Origin: CAVXFB01 sp963760935
GTDB lineage: Bacteria; Planctomycetota; Planctomycetia; Pirellulales; Thermoguttaceae
Assembly (NCBI GenBank): GCA_963760935.1
Contig: CAVXFB010000002.1
Location: forward strand, 124,001 to 188,000
Length of the DNA stretch: 64,000 nucleotides
Direction: 5' to 3'
The notes under the pieces were generated by a model. It searched no databases and was not told where the DNA came from. It saw only the letters and a program-made list of their open reading frames with translations. Positions 17,016 through 26,219 of the stretch are shown here, one piece after another (the first letter of the stretch is position 1; every line of letters starts with the position of its first letter). Position numbers and translations under genes: made by a program.

Positions 17016-17180
17016 GTCAGTATTCCCCTATGCGGTTTGGAACCACGTCGAAGGCCGACCACATCTTCCCGGCATTGCCCGACCGCGCGTACGGAACCTT
17101 CCTGGAGATACGCAGCCAGGAGGTCCCAATCCACGTATGGACGGGCCAAGTCGCTTGGAAAGAAGCTGCCGAGGAAGAAA

Positions 17181-17208
17181 GAAGGCTTCTCAGAAATGAG
17201 AAGTCTTC
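17181..17208. other. Stable hairpin with GAAA tetraloop
   Basis: GAAGGCTTCTCA (17181-17192) pairs with TGAGAAGTCTTC (17197-17208), 12 pairs with one G-U, closing a GAAA loop on the plus strand. It lies about 170 bases upstream of the fourth PEP-CTERM gene. On the minus strand it is followed by a pyrimidine-rich tract. The rest of 17016-17596 shows no intact gene. Confidence 0.5.
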
Positions 17209-17644
17209 GGATCGGCTGCCGACGCTACCTTGAAGTTAACTGGAAGTTAAAAGGTGATGTAACAATACCTGAAGGCACCACACCCATCACGGCCACTATA
17301 CCGCAATCAATGGCTCCGTCAACGTTCTTGCGTGGGTAGCTCGCAAGAATAACGGAAATCAGTTCCGTTGGGGGGATAAACTACTGCTAAATCGCCCCAC
17401 CTGTGGTAATGAGAAATCGCAGGTCGTGTTTTGCTCCAGCGGGTATGGCACAGAACGGGGCTTAGGATTAGGCAACGGCCCTGTAGTTTTGGGAGACGTA
17501 GCGACCGCTACTGGCCGAGCGTATTTCCGGGTTCACCAGCAGACGGCCCTCCGCGTCCTTCGGCAAGGTCTCCACCGCCGCCTTGGCCGGCCACGCTCAC
17601 GGAATCGCCGTCCATGCCCCACAGCAACTCGTGGTGCACGCCAC

Positions 17645-17815
17645 GTCCTCGCTGATCGAGTCCGCTTGCTCCTTGGGCTGGCTGGCTTTGCCGCCTACGA
17701 CATGATGCATCGCCAGATCGACACAGAGTTGCTCAGCGTCGTTGCCATCCTCGTAACCTATCGGGCGGCTATAAATCGGCTCACGCAGCAATCGCAAGAG
17801 GCCGCGCCGCCTGTT
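17645..17815 (-). pseudogene. IS1380-family transposase fragment
   Basis: About 50 residues recognisable from IS1380-type transposases are left: the block IGYEDGNDAEQLCVDLAMHH followed by VVGGKASQ. There is no start, no DDE residues, and the frame breaks downstream. GGTAATGAGAAATCGCAGG at about 17406-17424 may be a remnant of an element end, but this is weak. The element is dead and truncated on both sides. Confidence 0.6.
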
Positions 17816-17887
17816 TTAGCCAAACCGGGAATCTCGCACGCTCTCTGCACACGCCAATGCGGGATAACTCGTCTAGGAAATGCAAGC

Positions 17888-18841
17888 TTAGCAATCTTTC
17901 TTCCACACCCCGCCCTGTTCCACGGGCTGAAATCCCAGTTTACGGAACAACTCTAGCGCTGCGGCGTTACTCTGCCGCGCCTGCACCTCGACGTGCACGA
18001 TGCCTTGGCGAAGGAACTGGCGGAAGGCCTCGCTCAGCAGGAACAGCGCCAACCCTTGTCGGCGATACGGCGGCTCGATAGAGATATTGACCAGCCCGGC
18101 CGCTCGCCCGACCGTGGCCGTGCCGCTGGGCTCCATGCTGCGAAACGTGGCCGTGGCCACGGGCGATCCGCCGGCGCGTGGCACCAGGTCAAACCGCGTC
18201 AGATCGAATTCCCCGATGGTCGAGGCTTCCCACCAATCGCGGGTCGAGGCGTCGACTGTGACCTCAACCACCATTTGCCGACGCACCTGCATCTGCCGAC
18301 GATCGACCAACGACTCGAATCCTGTCAATTCGCGCCGGAAAATCGCCGTCCGTTCGGTCTCCTGGTAGCCTCGGGCGGCGAGCGTCTGCCGGGTGAGCGT
18401 ATCGGAGTCGAGGATGCCGGGCAGCTCGCTCCCCCCGTATAGTCCAACATAGAACGGATTGTTCGGATCAAGGCCGCCGCCGTAGATCACCTTGACGCCG
18501 CGGCCACGCAGATATTCCTCGGAACGCTCAAAGAGCCCGCCGGCAACGTCGCTTTCGACGGCATCCGGTCGGACCAGCACTATGCAGATCACGCCGATGT
18601 CGGTAGATATCCACGTCTGCTCGGCGTTGGGCCCGAAGCCGGCATGGGCAAAGCCGATCGCCTGATCGCCGTCGCACGCAATCGCCAATCCCTTATAGTC
18701 AAAATATAGTTTTGCGAATATAAGCTGTTCGAGCACGTCGGCCGACATCGGCTGCAACAACCCCGGCTGGCCGGCGCAACTTCGCCATAGCGCGGTCAAC
18801 AAGGGCGGATCGGCATTGCGGAACGTGCGGTAACTCAGCAT
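17888..18841 (-). CDS. GNAT-family N-acetyltransferase, tandem domains
   Basis: Predicted cytoplasmic acetyltransferase of 317 residues; substrate unknown. The C-terminal half is a clear GNAT domain, with the acetyl-CoA loop PPYRRQGLALFLL and the late motif SNAAALELFRKLGF. The N-terminal half (1-150) resembles a degenerate second GNAT copy (GFAHAGFGP, then an RG-rich loop). The ATG at 18841 starts MLSYRTFRNADPPLL, typical of the family. It is followed on the same strand, upstream in transcription, by the peptidase lipoprotein gene, with a gap of about 100 bases. Confidence 0.78.
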   Translation of the reverse strand: MLSYRTFRNADPPLLTALWRSCAGQPGLLQPMSADVLEQLIFAKLYFDYKGLAIACDGDQAIGFAHAGFGPNAEQTWISTDIGVICIVLVRPDAVESDVAGGLFERSEEYLRGRGVKVIYGGGLDPNNPFYVGLYGGSELPGILDSDTLTRQTLAARGYQETERTAIFRRELTGFESLVDRRQMQVRRQMVVEVTVDASTRDWWEASTIGEFDLTRFDLVPRAGGSPVATATFRSMEPSGTATVGRAAGLVNISIEPPYRRQGLALFLLSEAFRQFLRQGIVHVEVQARQSNAAALELFRKLGFQPVEQGGVWKKDC

Positions 18842-18944
18842 GACGGCCTATGGAGATGGCAAGATCGAATTTGACCCTCCGCATTCTACTGAAATACGCC
18901 GCATAGGGGTAGCCGGTGCGGTAACGACACATTGTGAGCGACTG

Positions 18945-19751
18945 CTACTTCACCCTGACATGCTCGATCAACGCCGCGCTCGGATCGGGGAAGATCGAGG
19001 ACAGTCGCACCGAGATGGGCACCGCGGTCCCGTGGCTGCGCAGATCGGCCAAATAGCCGCGCAAGAGATCGAGACACTCGGGCCGAGACTCCATCAACAG
19101 GTGTCCCCACGCCCATGCCTCGGCGTAATCGTCTTGATCCATGTTATACGTGGCGGGAAATTGTTCCAGCCGCCGTAGATCGGGCCGCCAATGATCGTGC
19201 TCAATCCTCGCCAGAATGCGATCGAGCATGGGACGGTTCATTCCCTGCTGTCCACGAGGCACTTCGTAGAACTTGGCAATCGCTTCATCGAGCCACTGCG
19301 GCAGATCAGGAACCACCGCATGCAGATACCCGTGAGTCACTTCGTGCCGCAAGTCGTCGCCCATGCGGTCACTCCACTGGGCATAGACCGACAGCCGCGT
19401 GTCGGTTTCGACAAAGAACGCGCGGCGATCGGGAAACTCGGGATGATTGAGACGCATGAAGCCCTGAAACCGCTCCGCGCTCTCAAAGAGGTAGACCTGG
19501 ATGGGCTCGTCGGACGCAGGCAGCGCCAGCCGGCGACAGAGGTCGGCCCGCTGGGCCTTCAGCTCCTCGAACAGCCGATGATGGGCCGCTAACGGGAAAT
19601 CGCTATGAATGACCAACTGGTCGCGAACCAGTGTGTTGCGGTCGGGCAACGTCAAGCGACTCGTCGACAAACCGGCACAGCCGGTCGGCAGAATCGCCAA
19701 CACTAGCAGGAAGGGAAGTCGCACGGTGGCGATGGTAGCAAATCGCCTCAA
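18945..19751 (-). CDS. Lipoprotein with gluzincin-type peptidase motif
   Basis: Predicted membrane-anchored zinc peptidase of 268 residues; substrate unknown. The N-terminus has a signal sequence ending in a lipobox (LPTGC, Cys about 25). The HExxH motif lies in LRHEVTHGYLHAV, and downstream WLDEAIAKFYE offers the third ligand Glu, a gluzincin arrangement also seen in DUF1570-type planctomycete proteins. It lies upstream of the GNAT gene on the same strand. Without a biochemical parallel, activity is inferred only from the motif. Confidence 0.72.
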   Translation of the reverse strand: MRRFATIATVRLPFLLVLAILPTGCAGLSTSRLTLPDRNTLVRDQLVIHSDFPLAAHHRLFEELKAQRADLCRRLALPASDEPIQVYLFESAERFQGFMRLNHPEFPDRRAFFVETDTRLSVYAQWSDRMGDDLRHEVTHGYLHAVVPDLPQWLDEAIAKFYEVPRGQQGMNRPMLDRILARIEHDHWRPDLRRLEQFPATYNMDQDDYAEAWAWGHLLMESRPECLDLLRGYLADLRSHGTAVPISVRLSSIFPDPSAALIEHVRVK

Positions 19752-19862
19752 AATCCGCTATGCCGGATTGGCTCTGGAATAGGGATATGCTGCTCGGGCA
19801 ACGGCAACGCCGGCCCACCACGAGAAATGCCAGATGGCTCGCGGCAGTTATGCCGGTGCTCG

Positions 19863-21017
19863 CTATGCGAGCTTGTTCAAGCCCCCGTCTGTGGGCAGCG
19901 TCGCAATAATCGCATCAAGCTCTTGTGTTAAACGACAGAGGACTTCGTCGTACGAGAACGACCCGAGCAGAGCGCCACCACGTTTGAGATTCACCGTATT
20001 TGCGCCGCACCAGAGGCCCAAGTCGGCGTGGTCGGTTTCGCCGGGCCCGTTCACGCGGCAGCCCATCACGGCGATGGTGATTGGATACTCGGCCGCATAC
20101 CTGGTAGCTTCGCGTACCCGCATTGCAAGGTCGATGAATGCCTCGTTCTCAACCCGCGAGCAGCTCGGGCAACTGATGATATTCAGCCGCCCGGCCGTGC
20201 CTTCCGTCAGGGCCAAGAAACGGCCGGCAGCGACATCGGCCAGAATCTGCTGTCCCGCGTCGATCTCCTCGTGTTTGCGCGTGAAGGGCACGGTCAGCGA
20301 GACGCGGATCGTATCGCCTATGCCTTGCGCGAGCAGCCGTTCGAACGCTAATTGCGTCTTCACGATCCCTTCGGGTGGCATACCGGCTTCGGTCACCCCC
20401 AGATGCAATGGCACGTCCGGCCGCTGGGACGCAAATCGACGGTTCACCTCGACAACCTTGGCCGGATCGGAGTCTTTCAGCGACACGCAATAGCGCATGA
20501 AGCCGAGCCGATCGAGCAATTCGCAATGTTCCAGGGCGCTGGCCAGCATGGCCGCCAGCGGGTCGGTGGCGTGTCTCTCCCGCTGGGCCGGATCGACCGA
20601 TCCGCAATTCACGCCGACGCGCAACGCACAATCGTGCTCGCTGGCGACGTCGGCCAGGAAGCGAACCTTGTCCTGCCACGGCCGTTCCCGCTCATGATGG
20701 TACAGGTGGCCGGGGTTGTAGCGAATCTTGTCGACCAGCGGGGCAACGGTCGCGGCCAGCCGGTAGTTCTCCTGAAGGTCGACCGACAGATTCGCAGCCG
20801 TGCTGCGGCGGATTTCGACCAAGGCCTCACAATCCCGCGGCGTGTCGACGGCAATGCGAATTATGCCAGCCCCCGCGCGGGCCAATTGCTCTATCTGGGC
20901 CACCGTAGCCGGCACGTCGACCGTCTTCGTGGCGCACATGCTCTGCACCACAACCGGATTGCCCCCACCGATCGTGACGGAACCTATTCGGATTGGACGG
21001 GTGGAATTGCGGACCAA
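19863..21017 (-). CDS. ispG: 4-Hydroxy-3-methylbut-2-enyl diphosphate synthase
   Basis: Iron-sulfur enzyme of the MEP isoprenoid pathway, converting methylerythritol cyclodiphosphate to HMBPP. The N-terminus shows GGNPVVVQSMCATKT, and the TIM-barrel part contains GVNCGS. The C-terminal cluster cysteines appear in SCPSCSR and VMGCRVNGPGE with the catalytic Glu. At 384 residues it is the short bacterial form without the plant-type insert. No other MEP genes are nearby. The start MVRNSTRPIRIGSV fits the family. Confidence 0.93.
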   Translation of the reverse strand: MVRNSTRPIRIGSVTIGGGNPVVVQSMCATKTVDVPATVAQIEQLARAGAGIIRIAVDTPRDCEALVEIRRSTAANLSVDLQENYRLAATVAPLVDKIRYNPGHLYHHERERPWQDKVRFLADVASEHDCALRVGVNCGSVDPAQRERHATDPLAAMLASALEHCELLDRLGFMRYCVSLKDSDPAKVVEVNRRFASQRPDVPLHLGVTEAGMPPEGIVKTQLAFERLLAQGIGDTIRVSLTVPFTRKHEEIDAGQQILADVAAGRFLALTEGTAGRLNIISCPSCSRVENEAFIDLAMRVREATRYAAEYPITIAVMGCRVNGPGETDHADLGLWCGANTVNLKRGGALLGSFSYDEVLCRLTQELDAIIATLPTDGGLNKLA

Positions 21018-21444
21018 AGCGACTACGGCTGACGGACCACGAAATGCAAGCGAATCCTCCTATTCTCTCACAGAGCGATAGCAACTGTAAGGAGGTCGAG
21101 CAAGATTCGGGTCCGCCGGCTTCCCATTCTTCTCAGTTTGACGGCATCCACCCTCGGATCGCGGCACGGATCGTTCTCGTCCACCAAAGTGGAGAACCAA
21201 CGGTGACTTTGCCGATAAGTCTGCCGCTACCGGTGTCTCTGCATGGGCAAATCGCTCGCGATATAGCCATATAAGGGGGGGCCGGATAGCGGAAATTATT
21301 CCGTAATCGGCATGAGCGGGAAAGCTGTGGCGAGGTGCTGCCCCGCGGGGTTGCCGTCCGATAACAGTCCAGGGACCAACAGCGACTCGTTGCGAGATCA
21401 ATTTCCACCCGCGCCGGCGGTGGCCGTGTCAGGAGATATCAGCC

Positions 21445-21690
21445 GTGAGTGAAGACATCAACGTGTTGGCACTGGTCAAGGGCAAAGAGCGTTACGTGTT
21501 CCTTTACGACGATGCCAGCCGCGCGGAGACTCTGCGGACGCTAGGGCGTTACGCATCAAATCCCGAGTTGAGCTTCACCTGGTACGACGCCGCCGTATTG
21601 AGTCAGAAAATTCGGCAAGACGGCCACAAGTTCGTCTCGGCATCGCGCTTCGAGGTGCCCCTGCCTAGCGACATGGACGAATACTGCTGA
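21445..21690 (+). CDS. Conserved small hypothetical protein upstream of xerC
   Basis: An 81-residue soluble protein without recognised domain. It starts at GTG 21445, supported by AGGAGA eight bases upstream. The sequence has a plausible alpha/beta pattern: VLALVKGKERYVFLYDD, then an Arg-rich helix, ending in FEVPLPSDMDEYC. The acidic C-terminus carries its only Cys. It precedes xerC by about 100 bases on the same strand and could be co-transcribed. Function unknown. Confidence 0.65.
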   Translation: MSEDINVLALVKGKERYVFLYDDASRAETLRTLGRYASNPELSFTWYDAAVLSQKIRQDGHKFVSASRFEVPLPSDMDEYC

Positions 21691-21792
21691 GGGTTCAGGC
21701 GGTCGGAAAACATCAATGTCATGCTGAGCGCGGCGAAGCATCTCAGTGGTGTCCGGGGCGATCCTTCGCGGCCCCCAGGATGACAAACGCCC

Positions 21793-22714
21793 ATGCGCAC
21801 CGCTGTCGCGCGCTTTCTGCAATTCCTTGCGGTCGAACGCAACGCGTCGGACTACACCGTCAAGAGCTATCGCGAAGATCTGGCGGCATTGACCGAATAT
21901 CTGGAGGCCGCCTACAACAGTCGGTTGCCCGCACCCGGCGATGTGACGGTGCTGGATCTGCGCGGCTATGTCGCGGCGCTCCATGAGTCGGGCTACGCCA
22001 AGACAACAATCGCCCGCCATCTGGCGTCGCTGCGGAGTTTCTTCCGGTTTGGCCAGCGCGAGGGTTGGGCGAAGACCAATCCGGCCAAGCCGCTGCGGAA
22101 CCCGCGCAAAGGACGCTCGCTGCCGCATTTCCTATCGGCCGACGAGTTGGGCCGCCTGTTCGATGCGCCGCCGGATGACGAACCCATGGGCTTGCGCGAT
22201 CGCGCGATCCTCGAAACCATGTATTCCGCCGGTCTGCGCATGAGCGAGGTGGTGGGGCTCGACGACGCCGATTTGGATTTCGAGGCCGGCGTACTTCGCG
22301 TCCGTGGAAAAGGCCGCCGCGAGCGGCTTTCACCGGTCGGCTCCTATGCCGTTCGAGCGTTGCGGCGCTGGCTGCAGATGCGGCAAAGTCGAAAAGGTGT
22401 CCGGTGCCCAAATCGTGCCGGTGTTTGTTAACAAATTCGGCCGAAGGCTCACCACGCGAAGCGTCGCACGGATGCTGGAGAAGTATCTCAAACTGACGGG
22501 GCTGGACAACCGCACCACGCCTCATTCGCTGCGTCACAGCTTCGCCACACACCTGCTCGATCGCGGCGCTGACATCCGCAGCGTGCAGAAACTGCTCGGC
22601 CACAAGAGCCTGGTGACGACGCAAATCTATACGCACGTCAGCACGGCCGCGTTGCGCGAAGTGTATGAACGCGCACACCCTCGAGCGCACGACAGCAGTC
22701 CATCTCCCAATTGA
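21793..22714 (+). CDS. xerC: Tyrosine recombinase XerC/XerD, frame broken once
   Basis: Site-specific recombinase for chromosome dimer resolution. The N-terminal SAM-like domain (about 1-95) and the catalytic domain are both present. All catalytic residues can be found: Arg in SAGLRMSEV, Lys in RVRGKGRRER, His/Arg in HSLRHSF, His in LGHKSL, and the nucleophile Tyr in QIYTHV. They are split between two frames: the first ends near 22431, and the second carries VPVFVNKFGRR onward. Removing one A from the run at 22392-22395 joins them into a 306-residue protein (MRQSRKVSGAQIVPV). A sequencing indel is the simplest explanation. XerC and XerD cannot be told apart with certainty. Confidence 0.82.
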
Positions 22715-22775
22715 TGGGTTAGACAGACATGCTTGTCTGCCAACGACCGGCAAAAATGCCCGCCCGCCTCGTCGA

Positions 22776-23408
22776 TCACACCAAACCTTTGCGCACGGCC
22801 CATACCGCGGCTTGCGTGCGGTCGCTGACGGCAATCTTCCGCAAGATGTTCTGCACGTGCTCTTTCACCGTCTCGACGCTGATCTCGAGCGATTTGCCGA
22901 TCTCTTTGTTGCTCAGGCCAAGGGCGACGTGCCGCAACACTTGCGTTTCGCGCTGCGTCAAGGGAACATCGTCGTCATCGATAACCTGACGCACCTTCAT
23001 CGCCCCGGCAATCTTCTTCAGTTCGCCGTGGCGGCTGGGCGATTCGCCGGCGGCCGCCGCCGTGATCGTGGCGATCATGTCCTCACGCGACGACCCCTTC
23101 AGCACGTAATCGGCAGCTCCCAAAGCCACGGCCCGGGCGATGTACGTGGGGTTGTCGTACGTCGAAAGCATGACGACTTTGCTCTCGGGCACTTTTGCGT
23201 GCAACTTTTCGAGGGTCGCCAGACCGTCGCCGTCAGGCATACGAATGTCAAGAAGAACCACGTCCGGCTTGTCCTTCTGCGCCAGCCGCAACGCGTCTTT
23301 GCCATTACTAGCCTCGCCAATGATCTGGATGTCGGTTCCGGCCAGCAGTGTGGCCAGACCGGTGCGGATGACCTCGTGATCATCGCAAATCAACATTCGA
23401 ATACTCAT
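22776..23408 (-). CDS. NarL/FixJ-type response regulator
   Basis: Two-component transcription regulator of 210 residues. The receiver domain (1-120) has acidic pocket DDH near residue 9-11, phosphoacceptor Asp54 (LLDIRMP), Thr/Ser switch near MLSTYD and Lys in YVLKG. A LuxR-type helix-turn-helix follows at about 145-205 (LTQRETQVLRHVALGLSNKE). No histidine kinase lies beside it. It diverges from the NtrC-type regulator, sharing a 336-base gap; TATAGT within this gap may be its -10. Target genes cannot be read here. Confidence 0.88.
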   Translation of the reverse strand: MSIRMLICDDHEVIRTGLATLLAGTDIQIIGEASNGKDALRLAQKDKPDVVLLDIRMPDGDGLATLEKLHAKVPESKVVMLSTYDNPTYIARAVALGAADYVLKGSSREDMIATITAAAAGESPSRHGELKKIAGAMKVRQVIDDDDVPLTQRETQVLRHVALGLSNKEIGKSLEISVETVKEHVQNILRKIAVSDRTQAAVWAVRKGLV

Positions 23409-23744
23409 CGCATTCTCCCAATAGAGTGGCGCCGGATACCCGTCGGCTGGATCAACTATAGCACAATCCTAATCCACTATCGGGCAGCATGAAATACCCC
23501 AACACTACCCCTTAACCCCCCCGACTCAGCGGGATAAGCCGTCAAATCGTGGCCAAGGCGAGGGGGCGGGGGTACGAAAAAGGCAAAAAGCAGGCGCCTC
23601 CTTGTGGCTTGTTGCGTTGACTTAACTCAGGCATGACGTAGATATTTGGCGACAGCGTTGTTTTTTCTTCGTCGTCGCCTATCTGCCACACTAAACGGCA
23701 ACTTCGATACAACAGCGCACGGCAGGCGAATCAGGAACGGTAAC

Positions 23745-25130
23745 ATGAAACAACTCGGAACAATCTTGTTGGTCGACGACGATCGTCACATACTCAGTTC
23801 GATGGCCGACTGGCTGCGCGATCAGGGTTATGCGACCGACGCGGCTGCCTCGCTCGCCGAAGGACTCGCCGCTGTCGATCGAAAACCGTACGACCTCGTA
23901 CTGGTCGATATTCGGCTCGGCAATGACGATGGCTTCGATCTGCTTGCCCATTGCCGCAAGAACCGGCCGACGACGGCCGTTATCATGATCACGGGCTACG
24001 GTACGGTCGAGGCGGCCGTCGAGGCGATTCGCCTTGGCGCGTTCGATTTCCTCACCAAGCCGCTGATCGATGAGGAATTGCTGGTAGCAATCGAACGGGC
24101 GCTGAACCAACAGAAGGTCATCGAGGAGAACAAGAGCCTCAAGGCACAACTCGACCTCCGCTTCGGACTGGAAAGCATCGTCGGCCATGACCATCGAATG
24201 CTGAAAATCTTCGATATGATCGACGCCGTGGCCGACACTCGGGCCACTGTGCTCGTCACCGGCGAAAGCGGCACCGGCAAATCGTTGATCGCCAGGGCCA
24301 TCCATCGTCGCAGCGGCCGCCGCGACAAACCATTTGTCGAGGTCGCTTGCGGCGCACTGCCCGAGACCTTGCTGGAAAGCGAACTGTTCGGCCATGCGGC
24401 CGGTGCATTCACCGGCGCCATCGGCGAAAAGCTGGGGAAATTCAAGCTGGCCGACGAAGGCACGATCTTCCTCGACGAAATCAGCACGGCCAGTCCCAGC
24501 ATGCAGGTAAAGCTCCTGCGCATTTTGCAGGACCTGGAGTTCGAGCAAGTCGGCGGCACGAAAACATTCCACGTCGATACACGCGTGATCCTGGCCACCA
24601 ATGACGATCTCAGCCGCATGGTCGCTGAAGGCACGTTCCGCCAGGATCTCTTTTATCGGATCAACGTTATCAACATCGAACTGCCCTCGTTGCGGGAACG
24701 CATTTCGGATATCCCGCTCTTGGCAGAGCACTTTTTGCGGCAGGTGTGCGAGGACGCTGGCAAGAACGTGACCGGCTACACCGACGAGGCCGTGAGCGCA
24801 TTGCAGCGCTATCGTTGGCCGGGCAACGTTCGTGAACTGCAAAACGTGATCGAACGAGCCGTACTATTGGGCAAGGAATCCGTGATCGGCGTCGATGACC
24901 TGCCCTCGTCGCTCCGCACGGCCGGCAGCTTGAGCGTCGATCAGATCGTGGGCCGATCGCTGAAACAGGCGATGGAATCGCCCGAGCGGCAAATCATCCG
25001 CGAGGTGCTGGAATCGAACAATTGGAACCGCAACCTCACGGCCGACGCCCTGGGAATCAATCGCACCACGCTCTACAAGAAGATGAAGCGGCTGGGACTG
25101 GAAGATCTGGCGTTGGCCATGGGCCGGTAA
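23745..25130 (+). CDS. Sigma-54-dependent NtrC-type response regulator
   Basis: Activator of sigma-54 promoters, 461 residues. Domains in order: receiver (1-120, Asp55 in LVLVDIRLG), AAA+ ATPase (about 145-370), and Fis-type helix-turn-helix (about 420-455, NRNLTADALGINRTTLYKK). The ATPase has Walker A GESGTGKS, Walker B GTIFLDEI and the sigma-54 contact loop GAFTGA, all intact. I chose the ATG at 23745, directly in front of KQLGTILLVDDD; a longer frame from 23646 adds unrelated residues. Neither a cognate kinase nor a sigma-54 promoter was seen nearby. Confidence 0.9.
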   Translation: MKQLGTILLVDDDRHILSSMADWLRDQGYATDAAASLAEGLAAVDRKPYDLVLVDIRLGNDDGFDLLAHCRKNRPTTAVIMITGYGTVEAAVEAIRLGAFDFLTKPLIDEELLVAIERALNQQKVIEENKSLKAQLDLRFGLESIVGHDHRMLKIFDMIDAVADTRATVLVTGESGTGKSLIARAIHRRSGRRDKPFVEVACGALPETLLESELFGHAAGAFTGAIGEKLGKFKLADEGTIFLDEISTASPSMQVKLLRILQDLEFEQVGGTKTFHVDTRVILATNDDLSRMVAEGTFRQDLFYRINVINIELPSLRERISDIPLLAEHFLRQVCEDAGKNVTGYTDEAVSALQRYRWPGNVRELQNVIERAVLLGKESVIGVDDLPSSLRTAGSLSVDQIVGRSLKQAMESPERQIIREVLESNNWNRNLTADALGINRTTLYKKMKRLGLEDLALAMGR

Positions 25131-25217
25131 ACCCACGGAATGGTTGGCTTGGCAGCGCGAGCGGATCGTCAGGCCCATTCTTACCCACCGCCAGCTTCGC
25201 CACTTTCGATTGTCTGC

Positions 25218-25223
25218 TATAAT
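25218..25223 (+). promoter_or_regulatory. -10 element placing the start of transcription at the Nif3 ATG
   Basis: A perfect TATAAT ends seven bases before position 25230, so transcription should begin at or next to the ATG at 25231, leaving no leader. No ribosome-binding site is present. The -35 is weak (CTTCGC). Confidence 0.45.
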
Positions 25224-25230
25224 CGACCCG

Positions 25231-26088
25231 ATGCCCACCGTTGCCGCCATCGCCGAGTTTCTTGAAGAGTTTGCCCCTGTCCGCTTGGCCGAAGAATGGG
25301 ACAACGTCGGGCTGCTGGTCGGCGATCCTGAGCGGAACGTCGAGAAGGTGATGACGTGCCTGAGCGTCACGCCGCAGAGCGCGGCCGAGGCGATTGAAGC
25401 CGGCGCCGATCTGATTGTCACGCATCATCCGCTACCCTTCGTTCCCACAAAGCAGTTCACAACCAAAACGACTGGCGGCCGACTCCTGCTCGATCTCATC
25501 GGCGCAAAGGTGGCCATATACAGCCCGCATACGGCCTTCGATTCGGCGGCTCGCGGCATCAACGCGCGTCTCGCCGAAGGGCTTGGCTTGCGCGACGTCG
25601 CTCCGCTGATTCCACACCTGGAAGCACCAAAGGGGGACAGTCCCATCTTCGCCGATCATAGTTGCGCCGCGCGGCTCGAGAAGATCGAGACAGTTCCCGA
25701 AGGGACGGGACGATGGGGTTCGCTTGCCGAGCCCATGACGTTAACAGAACTCGCACAGCGACTAAAGAACTTCTTGTCGATCGAACACATGCACGTCGTC
25801 GGCGCGAAGGAAAAGCCAATTCGCACGGTCGCCGTGGCGTGTGGCGCGGCCGATGAGCTTCTGGATGCTGCGCGAGCCAACCATTGTGATGCGATGGTCA
25901 TCGGCGAAGCTCGCTTCCATACCTGTCTGGCTGCCGAAGCCGCCGACATTGCCCTATTGTTGCCGGGCCACTTCGCCAGCGAGCGGTTCGCCGTCGAAGG
26001 GCTGGCAGAAGTCCTTGCCAAGCAATTCCCCACGCTTAGCGTCTGGGCGAGCCGTAGCGAAGAAGACCCAGTGCGGACGATCGAATAA
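25231..26088 (+). CDS. Nif3-like dinuclear metal-centre protein
   Basis: Member of the widespread Nif3/YbgI family, a toroidal protein with a two-metal site; its biochemical role is not settled. The N-terminal block EEWDNVGLLVGD, the metal-binding HH in VTHHPLPF, HTAFD and the C-terminal GHFASERFAVE are all present. Its 285 residues are normal. The ATG at 25231 is chosen because it starts the conserved domain (MPTVAAIAEFLE); the frame open from 25144 has no start signal of its own. Confidence 0.87.
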   Translation: MPTVAAIAEFLEEFAPVRLAEEWDNVGLLVGDPERNVEKVMTCLSVTPQSAAEAIEAGADLIVTHHPLPFVPTKQFTTKTTGGRLLLDLIGAKVAIYSPHTAFDSAARGINARLAEGLGLRDVAPLIPHLEAPKGDSPIFADHSCAARLEKIETVPEGTGRWGSLAEPMTLTELAQRLKNFLSIEHMHVVGAKEKPIRTVAVACGAADELLDAARANHCDAMVIGEARFHTCLAAEAADIALLLPGHFASERFAVEGLAEVLAKQFPTLSVWASRSEEDPVRTIE

Positions 26089-26207
26089 TGATTCTGGGCA
26101 ATGCGACAGACCTCGCAAACGGCGGACGTTCTTCGCTTGGCTCGGAATAGCTCGACCACCCAACATCGCCCATTTACCCAATCCCTTCCCACCTCCGCCC
26201 CGGTGCG

Positions 26208-26213
26208 TAGAAT
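26208..26213 (+). promoter_or_regulatory. -10 element placing the start of transcription at the glycosyltransferase ATG
   Basis: TAGAAT ends at 26213 and the ATG begins at 26220, exactly where transcription should start. No ribosome-binding site is visible. The arrangement mirrors that of the preceding gene. Confidence 0.4.
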
Positions 26214-26219
26214 AGCGGT

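Noticed and set aside
17016..17596. Small genes between the last PEP-CTERM gene and the transposase relic
   Set aside because: Open frames are short, without ribosome-binding site or family resemblance.
23409..23744. Possible sigma-54 promoter between the two response regulators
   Set aside because: TGGCTTGTTGC resembles it, but the GG-GC spacing is wrong.
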